Shown piece by piece: positions 6,598 to 13,331 of a stretch of DNA of 21,861 nucleotides. Made by a program: the position numbers and the translations under genes. The DNA is from a virus. Under the pieces are notes generated by a model. The model was given only the letters and a program-made list of their open reading frames with translations, had not been told where the DNA came from and did not search any database. The DNA is taken from positions 1 through 21,861 of the IMG/VR virus record IMGVR_UViG_3300020156_000082; one strand, 5' to 3'. The stretch's first letter is position 1. Each line of letters opens with the position of its first letter.

Positions 6598-7355
6598 TTG
6601 ATGGACAGTTCGCGCCTGGTCAGGCAATGCAGTTTGGGGGAGGTCAGTTCGTTTTTGCGCCCCCTCAACTCCTGAGCGCGCCGACCGTGGTCAGGACTGT
6701 CATCGAGCAGGCGGCTCTTGCCGGGACCAGCCAGACGCTGACGCTCGCAGCCGCGCCCACGGCGGGCAACCGGCTGCTCCTTGCCGTCATCCCCGACAAG
6801 ATCGCCGGGACGTTCGGCACCCCGACTGACGATGGGACGGGAACTTGGTCCCTCGTGGGAACCGCATACGAGGGCGAGGATGGCGTCAGCGGGGCGCTGT
6901 TCACCAAGGTCTCGGATGGCACGGAAACCGAGATCGTCGCCAGTTGGGCCAACAGCCGCAATGCACTGCTGATGTTCGTGGAGGTGACTGGAGCCGGGGC
7001 CGTAGATCAGTACGGTCTCAGCACACAACACGGCGTTTCAACCGGCCGTTCGTCCGGGACAATCACAGCGGCCGGCGCGGTTGCTGACGCGCCGCAACTG
7101 GCCCTCGCCTTCATCGGTGTGGACAGCGCCCTATCCACCGATGCGGCGACGATAGTGGGCTGGTCCAACGGGTTCATCGAGATCGACAGCATGGGCATGG
7201 GCGCCGTCAACTACAATACAGCCGGGGATTTCCCCTCTGGTTCCATCGGGGCCAAGCAGATCGAGGCAATCGGCACCCCCGCGACCGAATACACATGGAC
7301 GGGCGATGCGGCGGACGAAACGATGGGCATGCTCGTGACCATCAAGGCGGCGTGA
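6594..7355 (+). CDS. Putative virion beta-sandwich (adhesin/decoration-type) protein
   Basis: The 253-residue product is rich in Gly, Thr, Ser and Ala with alternating beta-strand patterns and few charged helices. The stretch GNRLLLAVIPDKIAG...GTWSLVGTAYEGEDGVSGAL...LLMFVEVTG resembles a jelly-roll-type beta domain found in phage surface proteins, in which 'GnxLLxAV', 'W' and 'VxGxGxV' strands pack together. It may therefore be a surface appendage or decoration protein. The start overlaps the upstream stop (ATGA), implying coupled translation. With the next two genes it forms a group of likely surface proteins between portal and scaffold. I do not recognise a named family. Confidence 0.7.
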   Translation: MIDGQFAPGQAMQFGGGQFVFAPPQLLSAPTVVRTVIEQAALAGTSQTLTLAAAPTAGNRLLLAVIPDKIAGTFGTPTDDGTGTWSLVGTAYEGEDGVSGALFTKVSDGTETEIVASWANSRNALLMFVEVTGAGAVDQYGLSTQHGVSTGRSSGTITAAGAVADAPQLALAFIGVDSALSTDAATIVGWSNGFIEIDSMGMGAVNYNTAGDFPSGSIGAKQIEAIGTPATEYTWTGDAADETMGMLVTIKAA

Positions 7356-7358
7356 CCC

Positions 7359-8264
7359 ATGCGAATCCCCAGCGGCACCACCGACCAGTACATCTACTTC
7401 GTCGCGGTCGATGCGACCGATCTGACCACGCGCGAGACGGGGCTTTCCGGTTTCACGGTCTATCGCTCCCGCAATGGTGGTGCTGCGGCGTCGTTCACCA
7501 CGCCGACCGTCAACGAAACGGACGCCACCAACATGCCGGGCGTCTACGAGCTGCTGCTCGATGAGGATATGACCATCGACGCGGGCGACGATTCGCAGGA
7601 GATGGTTTTCCACATCACCCACGCGAGCATGGCCCCGGTGACGCGGGTGATCGAACTGTACCGGCCCAAGATCACGGCGGGCGAGACGCTGACGGTATCG
7701 TCGGGAACCGGCAATGCTGCGGTGCAGTCCGTCGCCAACAACGCCTTGACCGCCGCGGCGCTGGCTTCGGATGCGGTGAACGAGATTGTAGATCAGGTCT
7801 GGCGCGAGGCGACGGCGGACCACAGCGGCACCGCCAGTTCGTTCGCTAACCTCATCCAGTACATGGCCGACTTGATGTACAACACCAACGAGGTTCTCGC
7901 CCCGGCTATTCTCGAAGACACGGGTACCACAATACCGGCACTCATCGCCGCTATTGATGGCTCAACCTTCACCACAATCCCTTGGAACGCATCATGGGAT
8001 GCCGAGGTGCAGTCGGAAGTCACCGACGCCCTCAACGCCTATGATCCTCCGACCAATGCCGAGATGGAAGCGCGCACTCTCGCCGCAGCCGACTATGCCA
8101 CCGCGACGGCGCTGGCCACGGTGGACACGGTTGCCGATGCGGTCAAGGTCAAGACCGATAGCCTGACGTTCACGGTTGCCGGCCAGATAGACGCCAACAT
8201 CAAGAGCGTGGCGGGAACCACCGTCACCGGGACGGGCTCCGAAGCCGATCCCTGGGGGCCATAA
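7359..8264 (+). CDS. BppU-like fibre/appendage protein
   Basis: This 301-residue protein has an N-terminal domain (about 1-103: TTDQYIYFVAVDATDLTTRE..., GLSGFTVYRSRNGG, MPGVYELLLDEDMT, FHITHASMAPVTRVIELY) that follows the pattern of the BppU N-terminal domain used by many phages to anchor fibres. The middle is Ala/Asp-rich and helical, likely a trimeric stalk. It ends with a short beta segment closing in GSEADPWGP, a type of C-terminus common in fibre-like proteins. It starts 3 bases after the upstream stop. Likely role: surface attachment or head fibre, since its neighbours are head genes. The receptor-binding part, if any, is not identifiable. Confidence 0.7.
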   Translation: MRIPSGTTDQYIYFVAVDATDLTTRETGLSGFTVYRSRNGGAAASFTTPTVNETDATNMPGVYELLLDEDMTIDAGDDSQEMVFHITHASMAPVTRVIELYRPKITAGETLTVSSGTGNAAVQSVANNALTAAALASDAVNEIVDQVWREATADHSGTASSFANLIQYMADLMYNTNEVLAPAILEDTGTTIPALIAAIDGSTFTTIPWNASWDAEVQSEVTDALNAYDPPTNAEMEARTLAAADYATATALATVDTVADAVKVKTDSLTFTVAGQIDANIKSVAGTTVTGTGSEADPWGP

Positions 8265-8701
8265 TGGCTTCCACTTGGGGCGCAAGCTGGGGCTCCGCAT
8301 GGGGTAGCAGCTGGGGGGCTATCGGGGCTGTTGTTGCTCCGACCCGTCCGCGCGGGTGGGATGACGCAGGCCCCCGCCGCCGACCCATCTTTGTTTTTGA
8401 AGAAGAAGCCGAGGAGTGGGCCGAAACCCCTCCGCCCCAAAGGACGGAACGCAAACGCCGGCGCAGGATAGTCCCGTGGCGAACGGTTGAGGAGGCGATT
8501 GCCTCCGTGCCGTGGCCCGAAGATTGGGCGACGAGCCGAGCGCTGGGATTTGCGCCACCCGAGATCGTACTACCGTGGCCGGGTCCGAGCGCGACTGAGC
8601 AACTGGACGTCCTGCGCGTGTGGCTTCAGGCCGAACAGCAGCGGGCAGCCGCGATAGAGGACGAAGAAGACATCGAAATGCTTCTGTTCGCGATGCACTG
8701 A
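8264..8701 (+). CDS. Trp-Gly-repeat phage protein of unknown function
   Basis: The ATG at 8264 shares its A with the upstream TAA stop. The product has 145 residues. The N-terminus carries short repeats (STWGASWGSAWGSSWGA), followed by a basic and acidic linker (PRRRPIFVFEEEAEEWAE, RTERKRRRRIVPW), a Trp/Pro-rich segment (VPWPEDW, VLPWPGPSATEQ) and an acidic C-terminus. Similar WG-repeat N-termini occur in hypothetical proteins beside fibre genes of other phages; no function is established. The low-complexity start and tight coupling suggest an accessory virion or assembly protein. Not a fragment: start and stop both fit the neighbours exactly. Confidence 0.65.
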   Translation: MASTWGASWGSAWGSSWGAIGAVVAPTRPRGWDDAGPRRRPIFVFEEEAEEWAETPPPQRTERKRRRRIVPWRTVEEAIASVPWPEDWATSRALGFAPPEIVLPWPGPSATEQLDVLRVWLQAEQQRAAAIEDEEDIEMLLFAMH

Positions 8702-8937
8702 TGACCACTGACCATATCCTCGCGGAAGCCCGCTCGCTCCGCGAAAACCCCATATTCGGGCAGCTTCTCACCGAACTCTCGGAAGAAGCCCGCTCAAGGC
8801 TGGTTACCACACCGGCAGAAGAAACCGACCGCATCCGCGACCATCAGGCGATGGCAAAGACGGTCGAGGCCATTCGGGAACGGCTGGACCTGATGATCCA
8901 GCGCCACAGCCCGAAACCGCCTTCCGGGCTGCCCTAG
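8701..8937 (+). CDS. Small helical phage protein before the scaffold gene
   Basis: The ATG at 8701 overlaps the upstream stop (TGATG). The 78-residue product (MTTDHILAEARSLRENPIFG, then LSEEARSRLVTT, DHQAMAKTVEAIRERLDLMI) follows a pattern common in small phage proteins located just before scaffold or capsid genes: an 'A..L..NP.F...L..L...A...L' helix, a loop, then an 'R....A...V..IR..L' helix. No biochemical function is known to me. A longer in-frame reading from 8620 is rejected because it would overlap the preceding gene and has no ribosome site. The 55 bases after it (8938-8992) hold only the ribosome site of the scaffold gene. Confidence 0.65.
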   Translation: MTTDHILAEARSLRENPIFGQLLTELSEEARSRLVTTPAEETDRIRDHQAMAKTVEAIRERLDLMIQRHSPKPPSGLP

Positions 8938-8992
8938 AGGCCCGATCACAGCGACCAAGCCCCCCGGCAGTCGCGCAACCCAAGGCACATGA

Positions 8993-10015
8993 ATGACCAC
9001 CGAGAACGACGCCCTTGAGGGCGGCGAGGGCATCTCCATTGACGAAGCTGCCCAGCGCTTTGCCGCTGCCACGTCCAACGCAGTCCCCGAGGACCACGCG
9101 GAAGACGAGGACGCGGAACAAGGCGAGACCACCGAAGACGATGCCGAACTCTCCGACGACGATGTTGGAGCCGAGGACGTTGACGGCGATTCCGGCGAGG
9201 AAGACCAAGCCGAGGACGATCAAGAGGAACCCCAGACCGATCTAGGTCGCTTCGTGGCGGACAACGCCAAGGTGCGGCTCGATGACGGCTCCGTGGTCTC
9301 GATTGCCGACCTCAAGAAGGGCAGTCTGCTCCACGCCGATTATACGCGCAAGACCCAGGAAGTGGCGGAGCAGCGGCGCTCCGTCGAAGGCCAGTCCGAG
9401 CGCATCAAGGCAACCGAAACCGAGCTTCAGCAGCGCATGGAGTATGTCTCCGGCCTGCTGCAATCCGTTGTGCCGCCGCCTCCCGACCCGGCCATGCTCC
9501 AGTCGGACCCTCTGGGCTACATGTCCCAGAAGGCCCAGCACGAGCAGTGGGTCACGCATCTCAACTACATGCAGGCCGAACAGCAGCGCATCCTTGAGGA
9601 GCGCCAAGCCCAGACGGCCCAGCAGCAGAACGAGACCGCCCAGCGGGAATGGGAAGCGCTGATCGCGAAGGTTCCCGAGTTCCGGGACCAGAAGCGCGTC
9701 GATCGCTTCGTCACGGACCTCAAGGAGCAGGCCACCAGCCTCTACGGCTTCAAGCCGGAAGAGCTGCGGGCCGTCGCGCTCGATCACCGTCAGGCCCTCG
9801 TCCTCAAGGACGCGCTGGCATGGCGGAAGCTCCAGGCCAGCAAGCCCAAGGTGCCGCAGAAGGTGGAAGGACGCCCGCCCGTACAGAAGGGCGGCAAGCG
9901 ACTGACCCCGGATGCGCAGAAGGCTCGCGCCGAATCGGCTGCCAAGGACCGCCTCAAACGCAGCGGGCGTCTCGATGACGCCGTGGCTGCCTACCTCGCA
10001 ACACAGAAAGGATAG
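8993..10015 (+). CDS. Capsid scaffolding protein
   Basis: The 340-residue product has the usual scaffold layout. The N-terminal part is strongly acidic (about residues 34-82, mostly Glu/Asp). It is followed by a DGSVVSIADLKKG...HADYTRKTQEVAEQR motif (98-128) shared with many phage scaffold proteins, a Gln/Glu-rich coiled coil (130-220) and a basic C-terminal region (280-325, Lys/Arg-rich) that would contact the capsid protein. Scaffold directs procapsid assembly and leaves before or during packaging. It lies 6 bases before the major capsid gene, the classic order. ATG 8993 has an AAGG ribosome site. No protease motif is seen. Confidence 0.85.
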   Translation: MTTENDALEGGEGISIDEAAQRFAAATSNAVPEDHAEDEDAEQGETTEDDAELSDDDVGAEDVDGDSGEEDQAEDDQEEPQTDLGRFVADNAKVRLDDGSVVSIADLKKGSLLHADYTRKTQEVAEQRRSVEGQSERIKATETELQQRMEYVSGLLQSVVPPPPDPAMLQSDPLGYMSQKAQHEQWVTHLNYMQAEQQRILEERQAQTAQQQNETAQREWEALIAKVPEFRDQKRVDRFVTDLKEQATSLYGFKPEELRAVALDHRQALVLKDALAWRKLQASKPKVPQKVEGRPPVQKGGKRLTPDAQKARAESAAKDRLKRSGRLDDAVAAYLATQKG

Positions 10016-10021
10016 CCAGCA

Positions 10022-11008
10022 ATGGCCGTACTCGCCAATACCGTGGTCACCACGGACGCGGTGGGTAACCGCGAGGAGTTGTCCGACATCGTTTCGATGA
10101 TCACTCCGACCGATACCCCCATCTATTCCATGGCCGGCAAGGAAAAGCTCTCGTCCACCCACCCCGAGTGGGAGATCGAGGAACTCCGTGCCCCCGCCGC
10201 CAACGCCGTGCCGGAAGGTGCGGAGTTCGACTTCAACGAGCAGGAATCCCCTGACCGGGTCGGCAACTATACCCAGATTTTCCGCGACACCTGGATCTAC
10301 TCCAAGACCCAGCAGGCCGTGGACAACGCGGGTCGGCAGGAAAAGGCCGCCAAGGCCAAGATGAAGGCCGGCATCAACGTCCGCAAGGACATCGAGCTCG
10401 CCATCGTCACCAATACCGCCTCGGTCGCGGGCACCACCCGCTTCTTCGGCAGCCTGCCTTCGTGGCTGACCTCCAACGTCTCCCGCAACTCCGGCACCAA
10501 TGGCGGCTTCAACAGCGGCACGGGGCTGACGGTTGCCGAGACGACCGGCACGCAGCGCGCCTTCACCAAGGCCCTCCTCGATACCGTGGCCCAGTCGGGC
10601 TACATCGAGGGCGCCAACTTCAGCGACCTGGTGGTTTCTCCCTACGTCAAGTCGGTCTTCGTGACCTTCATGTCGGACACCAACGTGGCGGCTTTCCGCT
10701 ACGCTGCCGGCGGCTCGGGCAAGAACACCATCGTCGGAACGGCCGACATCTACGAAGGTCCGTTCGGCAAGCTGACGGTGAAGCCCAACCGCGTCATGGG
10801 CCAGAACGCGGGCGTTGCCCGCCGTGCGTACCTCCTCGATCCCGACATGATCGCATGGGGTTCGCTGCGTCCCATCGGCGAGGCGGACACCGCCGCGACC
10901 GGTGACTCGGAGAAGGGGGTGATCCTCGCGGAAGGCACCCTGAAGGTCAAGAACGAGGCCGGTCTCGGCGTCGTGGCGGACCTGTATGGATTGGGTGCAT
11001 CCAGCTAA
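10022..11008 (+). CDS. Major capsid protein, SU10-like
   Basis: This 328-residue protein should form the HK97-fold shell. The N-terminus (ELSDIVSMITPTDTPIYSM, then the GN-YTQIFRDTWIYSKTQQAV segment), the KDIELAIVTNT helix, the central DLVVSPYVKSVFVTFM and the C-terminal GEADTAATGDSEKGVILAEG and TLKVKNEAGLGVVADL strands are the order and wording of the SU10/DUF5309-type major capsid family. The length is normal for that family. Third positions are strongly C/G-biased, as expected for a highly expressed gene. It follows the scaffold by 6 bases. An HNH endonuclease gene separates it from the next structural gene. Confidence 0.92.
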   Translation: MAVLANTVVTTDAVGNREELSDIVSMITPTDTPIYSMAGKEKLSSTHPEWEIEELRAPAANAVPEGAEFDFNEQESPDRVGNYTQIFRDTWIYSKTQQAVDNAGRQEKAAKAKMKAGINVRKDIELAIVTNTASVAGTTRFFGSLPSWLTSNVSRNSGTNGGFNSGTGLTVAETTGTQRAFTKALLDTVAQSGYIEGANFSDLVVSPYVKSVFVTFMSDTNVAAFRYAAGGSGKNTIVGTADIYEGPFGKLTVKPNRVMGQNAGVARRAYLLDPDMIAWGSLRPIGEADTAATGDSEKGVILAEGTLKVKNEAGLGVVADLYGLGASS

Positions 11009-11049
11009 GCGGGATTCACCTTCCGTTCTCGTTGTGCTATGAAAATGAC

Positions 11050-11083
11050 GAGCCGGGGCAGCGTTAGCGCGCCGCTCCGGCTC
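11050..11083 (+). other. Strong hairpin between capsid and endonuclease genes
   Basis: GAGCCGG (11050-11056) pairs with CCGGCTC (11077-11083), and AGCG/CGCT extends the stem inward after a 3-base bulge. There is no T run, so it is not a standard intrinsic terminator. It lies in the 104-base gap ahead of the homing-endonuclease gene and could affect transcript stability or limit endonuclease expression, as hairpins do ahead of several free-standing phage endonuclease genes. The rest of the gap shows no promoter I trust. Confidence 0.5.
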
Positions 11084-11101
11084 TCACCGCAACAGACCGT
11101 C

Positions 11102-11106
11102 AGGGG
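11102..11106 (+). promoter_or_regulatory. Ribosome site that sets the TTG start of the endonuclease
   Basis: AGGGG lies six bases before TTG 11113. No ATG or GTG in this frame is available near the conserved N-terminus, so this site decides the start. A TTG start suggests deliberately low translation compared with the flanking structural genes. Confidence 0.55.
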
Positions 11107-11112
11107 TCCGAA

Positions 11113-11670
11113 TTGGCTGCAAAACCACTACCACCGCAGGACGTGCTGCGGCAACTATTCGACTACGATCCCGAGTCCGGGGCGCTATTCTGGCGCTATC
11201 GCCCGGATTCGATGTTTACCGATGGCAAACAGGCCGCCGCCCACAACGCGGCCATCTGGAACGGCAAGAACGCCGGTAACCCGGCGTGTTCGAAAAGCGC
11301 GGCCGGTTACCTTGAAACGAGCATCTGGAGCCGCCGGGTCTATGCTCACCGCGTGATCTGGAAGTTGGTACACGGCGTCGATGCGGCCGATATCGACCAT
11401 GTAAATGGGGATCGCGCCGACAACCGGCTCAGCAATCTGCGCAACGTGTCGCACGCCGCCAACGGCAAGAACATGAAGGTGCGCAAGAACAACACCAGTG
11501 GCGTCATGGGCGTGCGCTGGGAAGAGCGTCTAGGCAAGTGGCACGCCCGGATCATGCCGGGGCGACGCAATATCCACCTTGGCGTCTTCGACAGTTTTGA
11601 CGATGCGGTGGCAGCCCGAAGGGCCGCAGAAGTCAGGTACGGTTATCACCCAAACCACGGGCAACGATAG
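11113..11670 (+). CDS. HNH homing endonuclease with AP2 DNA-binding domain
   Basis: The start is a TTG at 11113 with AGGGG at 11102-11106. The 185-residue protein has an N-terminal segment (FDYDPESGALFWRYRP, about 17-31) usual in this group. The HNH core follows (YAHRVIWKLVHG, DIDHVNGDRADNRLSNLRNV, 77-112; His79, Asp95-His96 and Asn104 are the expected catalytic and metal residues), then an AP2-like domain (NTSGVMGVRWEERLGKWHAR to FDDAVAARRAAEVRYG, 127-177). It would nick or cut phage DNA at a specific site and spread its own gene by repair. Such genes are not virion components and typically sit between conserved structural genes, as here. All key residues are intact, so it is probably active. 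Confidence 0.9.
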   Translation: MAAKPLPPQDVLRQLFDYDPESGALFWRYRPDSMFTDGKQAAAHNAAIWNGKNAGNPACSKSAAGYLETSIWSRRVYAHRVIWKLVHGVDAADIDHVNGDRADNRLSNLRNVSHAANGKNMKVRKNNTSGVMGVRWEERLGKWHARIMPGRRNIHLGVFDSFDDAVAARRAAEVRYGYHPNHGQR

Positions 11671-11694
11671 CACAACCAGAACCGCATCAACCCA

Positions 11695-11718
11695 AGGCTC
11701 GCTTCGGCGGGCCTTTTT
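11695..11718 (+). terminator. Intrinsic terminator with UUCG loop
   Basis: AGGCTCGC and GCGGGCCT form an 8-bp stem (one G-T pair) closed by an extra-stable TTCG tetraloop, followed by five T residues (11714-11718). It ends the endonuclease transcript and lies 24 bases before the decoration-protein ATG. The 15 bases GGGCCTTTTTCATTT (11709-11723) recur exactly at 12209-12223. Confidence 0.88.
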
Positions 11719-11742
11719 CATTTCTGAAAGGCAAACTCTACA

Positions 11743-12168
11743 ATGGCACGCTTCAATCCCATCGTCGTCACCGACGCAACGACCTACGCGGTCAAGGACT
11801 ATAACTCCGGGGTGCTTCACATCATCCCGAACCTCACCGCGGACATCACCATTTCGCTGCCGACCGCAGCGGAGGGTCTTGAGTATGAGTTCTGGTACGG
11901 CGGCGCCGCTGCCGATGCGCAGGACTGGCTCATCACCACCGGGTCCGACACCAACTACTACAAGGGCGGTGTCGTGCATCTGGATGAGGATTCCGCGGAT
12001 GCGGAGGCGGCCTCGGTCTATTCGGACGGCAACAGCAACTCCAAGTTGACTGTCCTGACCCCGGCCGCCGGCACGGTCGTGCGCGTCCACTGCGACGGCA
12101 CCAACTGGTACGTCAACGGCACGGTGGTCTCGGCTTCGGCCTCGGCTGCCGCCTTCGCCGACCAGTAA
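11743..12168 (+). CDS. Putative capsid decoration/cement protein
   Basis: The 141-residue product is beta-rich and acidic with Thr, Asn, Ser and Ala: it opens ARFNPIVVTDATTYAVKDYN, includes ITISLPTAAEGLEYEFWYGG and closes VHCDGTNWYVNGTVVSASAS then AFADQ. The alternating strand pattern, small size and position next to the major capsid gene fit a head decoration or cement protein that stabilises the expanded shell; the 'CDGTNWYVNG' strand near the C-terminus is a common feature of small phage beta proteins. It has an AAGG ribosome site. It is bracketed by intrinsic terminators at 11695-11718 and 12192-12218, which may give it its own transcript level. No family name is certain. Confidence 0.7.
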   Translation: MARFNPIVVTDATTYAVKDYNSGVLHIIPNLTADITISLPTAAEGLEYEFWYGGAAADAQDWLITTGSDTNYYKGGVVHLDEDSADAEAASVYSDGNSNSKLTVLTPAAGTVVRVHCDGTNWYVNGTVVSASASAAAFADQ

Positions 12169-12191
12169 GGGCAACCGACTCCTCGAGCATG

Positions 12192-12218
12192 GGCCTCGCC
12201 TCCGGGCGGGGCCTTTTT
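12192..12218 (+). terminator. Intrinsic terminator after the decoration-protein gene
   Basis: GGCCTCGCC and GGCGGGGCC form a 9-bp stem (one G-T pair) with a TCCG loop, followed by TTTTT at 12214-12218. It would stop rightward transcription just 17 bases before the ATG at 12236. It shares the 15-base GGGCCTTTTTCATTT end with the terminator at 11695-11718, so one may have been copied from the other. Confidence 0.88.
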
Positions 12219-12235
12219 CATTTGAAGGACAGCCC

Positions 12236-12418
12236 ATGACCAGCAAGACCAATGCGGCCGACAAGCGCGCCCCGGTGTTTCTCGACTACGACACCTGGTT
12301 GGGCGAGGAACGCATCAAGGCCGATCCCGAGCATGCGGTGGAACTGCCGCTGCCGCTCGCCAAGGAACTCATTGCGGCCGGCAAGGCCCGCCGCGCGGAC
12401 CCGCTGCCCGGCGAATGA
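12236..12418 (+). CDS. Small hypothetical phage protein (60 aa)
   Basis: The ATG at 12236 follows a GAAGGA ribosome site directly after the terminator at 12192-12218. The 60-residue product (MTSKTNAADKRAPVFLDYDT, AVELPLPLAKELIAAGKARR) has a small mixed fold. Its 'W..EERI......ELPLPLAKELIAAGKA.R' part resembles short accessory proteins found next to head-completion genes, in which the LPxxLAxxLIxxGKA helix is conserved. Function is unknown. The stop overlaps the next start codon by ATGA, so it is translated with the downstream head-completion genes. Confidence 0.7.
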   Translation: MTSKTNAADKRAPVFLDYDTWLGEERIKADPEHAVELPLPLAKELIAAGKARRADPLPGE

Positions 12419-12732
12419 GCTGGTCCCTGTTCGAGCACGATCCGCTCACCGGCCGGAAAATCTGGATGTCCCTCGATGAGGGGCCGCCGGGCAAGACCCT
12501 GTGGCGCATCGAGATGCCGATGGACGGGCTGGCGGAAGCCAATGCGGAAGCCGAGAAGCTGACGCACGGCCAGCGCCTTCCCGACTGGAACCGCGTGGCA
12601 TCGGTGCCGCTCAACATCCTCGAAAAGAGCGGCCTCGATACGGCGGTGCAGATGCGTGACGACAGGTTCGTCAGCCGGTTTCTCAACGACCCCGACCACT
12701 CCAAGTTTCGGACCAGCCGCGGGAAAGTGTGA
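12415..12732 (+). CDS. Conserved podophage protein near the head-tail genes (105 aa)
   Basis: The product begins MSWSLFEHDPLTGRKIWMSL, contains GKTLWRIEMPMD and LPDWNRVASVPLNILEK, and ends DDRFVSRFLNDPDHSKFRTS-RGKV. This combination (DPxTG near the start, 'W.RVASVPLNI', 'LNDPD....RT..G.V' at the end) marks a small protein type I recall next to adaptor genes in many podophages. No function has been established that I know of. Its position between the decoration gene and the adaptor suggests a role in head completion or in regulating it. Its start overlaps the previous stop and its stop overlaps the next start. Confidence 0.72.
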   Translation: MSWSLFEHDPLTGRKIWMSLDEGPPGKTLWRIEMPMDGLAEANAEAEKLTHGQRLPDWNRVASVPLNILEKSGLDTAVQMRDDRFVSRFLNDPDHSKFRTSRGKV

Positions 12733-13331
12733 TGGCAGCAATCACCGACTACGCGACCCTTTCGGCTGCAATCCAGTCATGGGACGAGCGTTCGCATGAC
12801 GCGGACGAACTGATCGGCCTCGCCGAAGCCGAGTTCCGGCTGCATTTCGGGCCGCACTATGCGCGCGAAACCTCCGGCACCGTCTCCTTCACCAGCGGCA
12901 CGGCTACGCTCCCCACCGGCTATATCCGATCCCTCGCGCTGTCGCACGCCACCTATGGCGAACTCGATCAGAAGCCCCTGTCGGCGATCCGCGAGCGGCG
13001 CGTGTGGGATGCCTCGGGCGTTCCCGATATCTACGCCATCACCGCCAGCAGCATCGAGGTCGCGCCCTCCTATACCGGCGATTTGACCTTCGATTACGAG
13101 GCGAAGCTGACCGGCCTGTCGGGCTCCAACACCACCAACTGGCTGATCACCAACGCCCCGCAAGCCTATCTTGCCATGTGCATGAGCATGGCCAAGGCCA
13201 AGTACGAGGATTTCGAGAAGGCCGCGCTTTACAAGTCGCAGGCCATCGACACCCTCGACACGCTCGGCATCCAGTCCATCGTGGCACAGTATGGCCGCGC
13301 CGGCATGGTCATCCGGGGCTCGACGCCGTGA
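12732..13331 (+). CDS. Head-to-tail adaptor protein
   Basis: The chosen start is ATG 12732, which shares its A with the upstream TGA; the GTG codon immediately before it is less likely. The 199-residue product has the layout of the small podophage/SU10-type adaptor. An N-terminal helix pair (YATLSAAIQSWDERSHDADE, LIGLAEAEFRLHFGP) matches the 'W..R.D...D..I.LAE..F...' motif. It is followed by a beta domain (TATLPTGYIRSLALS, SIEVAPSYTGDLTFDYEAKL) and a C-terminal helical part (APQAYLAMCMSMAKAKYEDF). It would form the ring that binds the portal and carries the nozzle. It ends in a GTGA overlap with the nozzle gene. Confidence 0.75.
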   Translation: MAAITDYATLSAAIQSWDERSHDADELIGLAEAEFRLHFGPHYARETSGTVSFTSGTATLPTGYIRSLALSHATYGELDQKPLSAIRERRVWDASGVPDIYAITASSIEVAPSYTGDLTFDYEAKLTGLSGSNTTNWLITNAPQAYLAMCMSMAKAKYEDFEKAALYKSQAIDTLDTLGIQSIVAQYGRAGMVIRGSTP

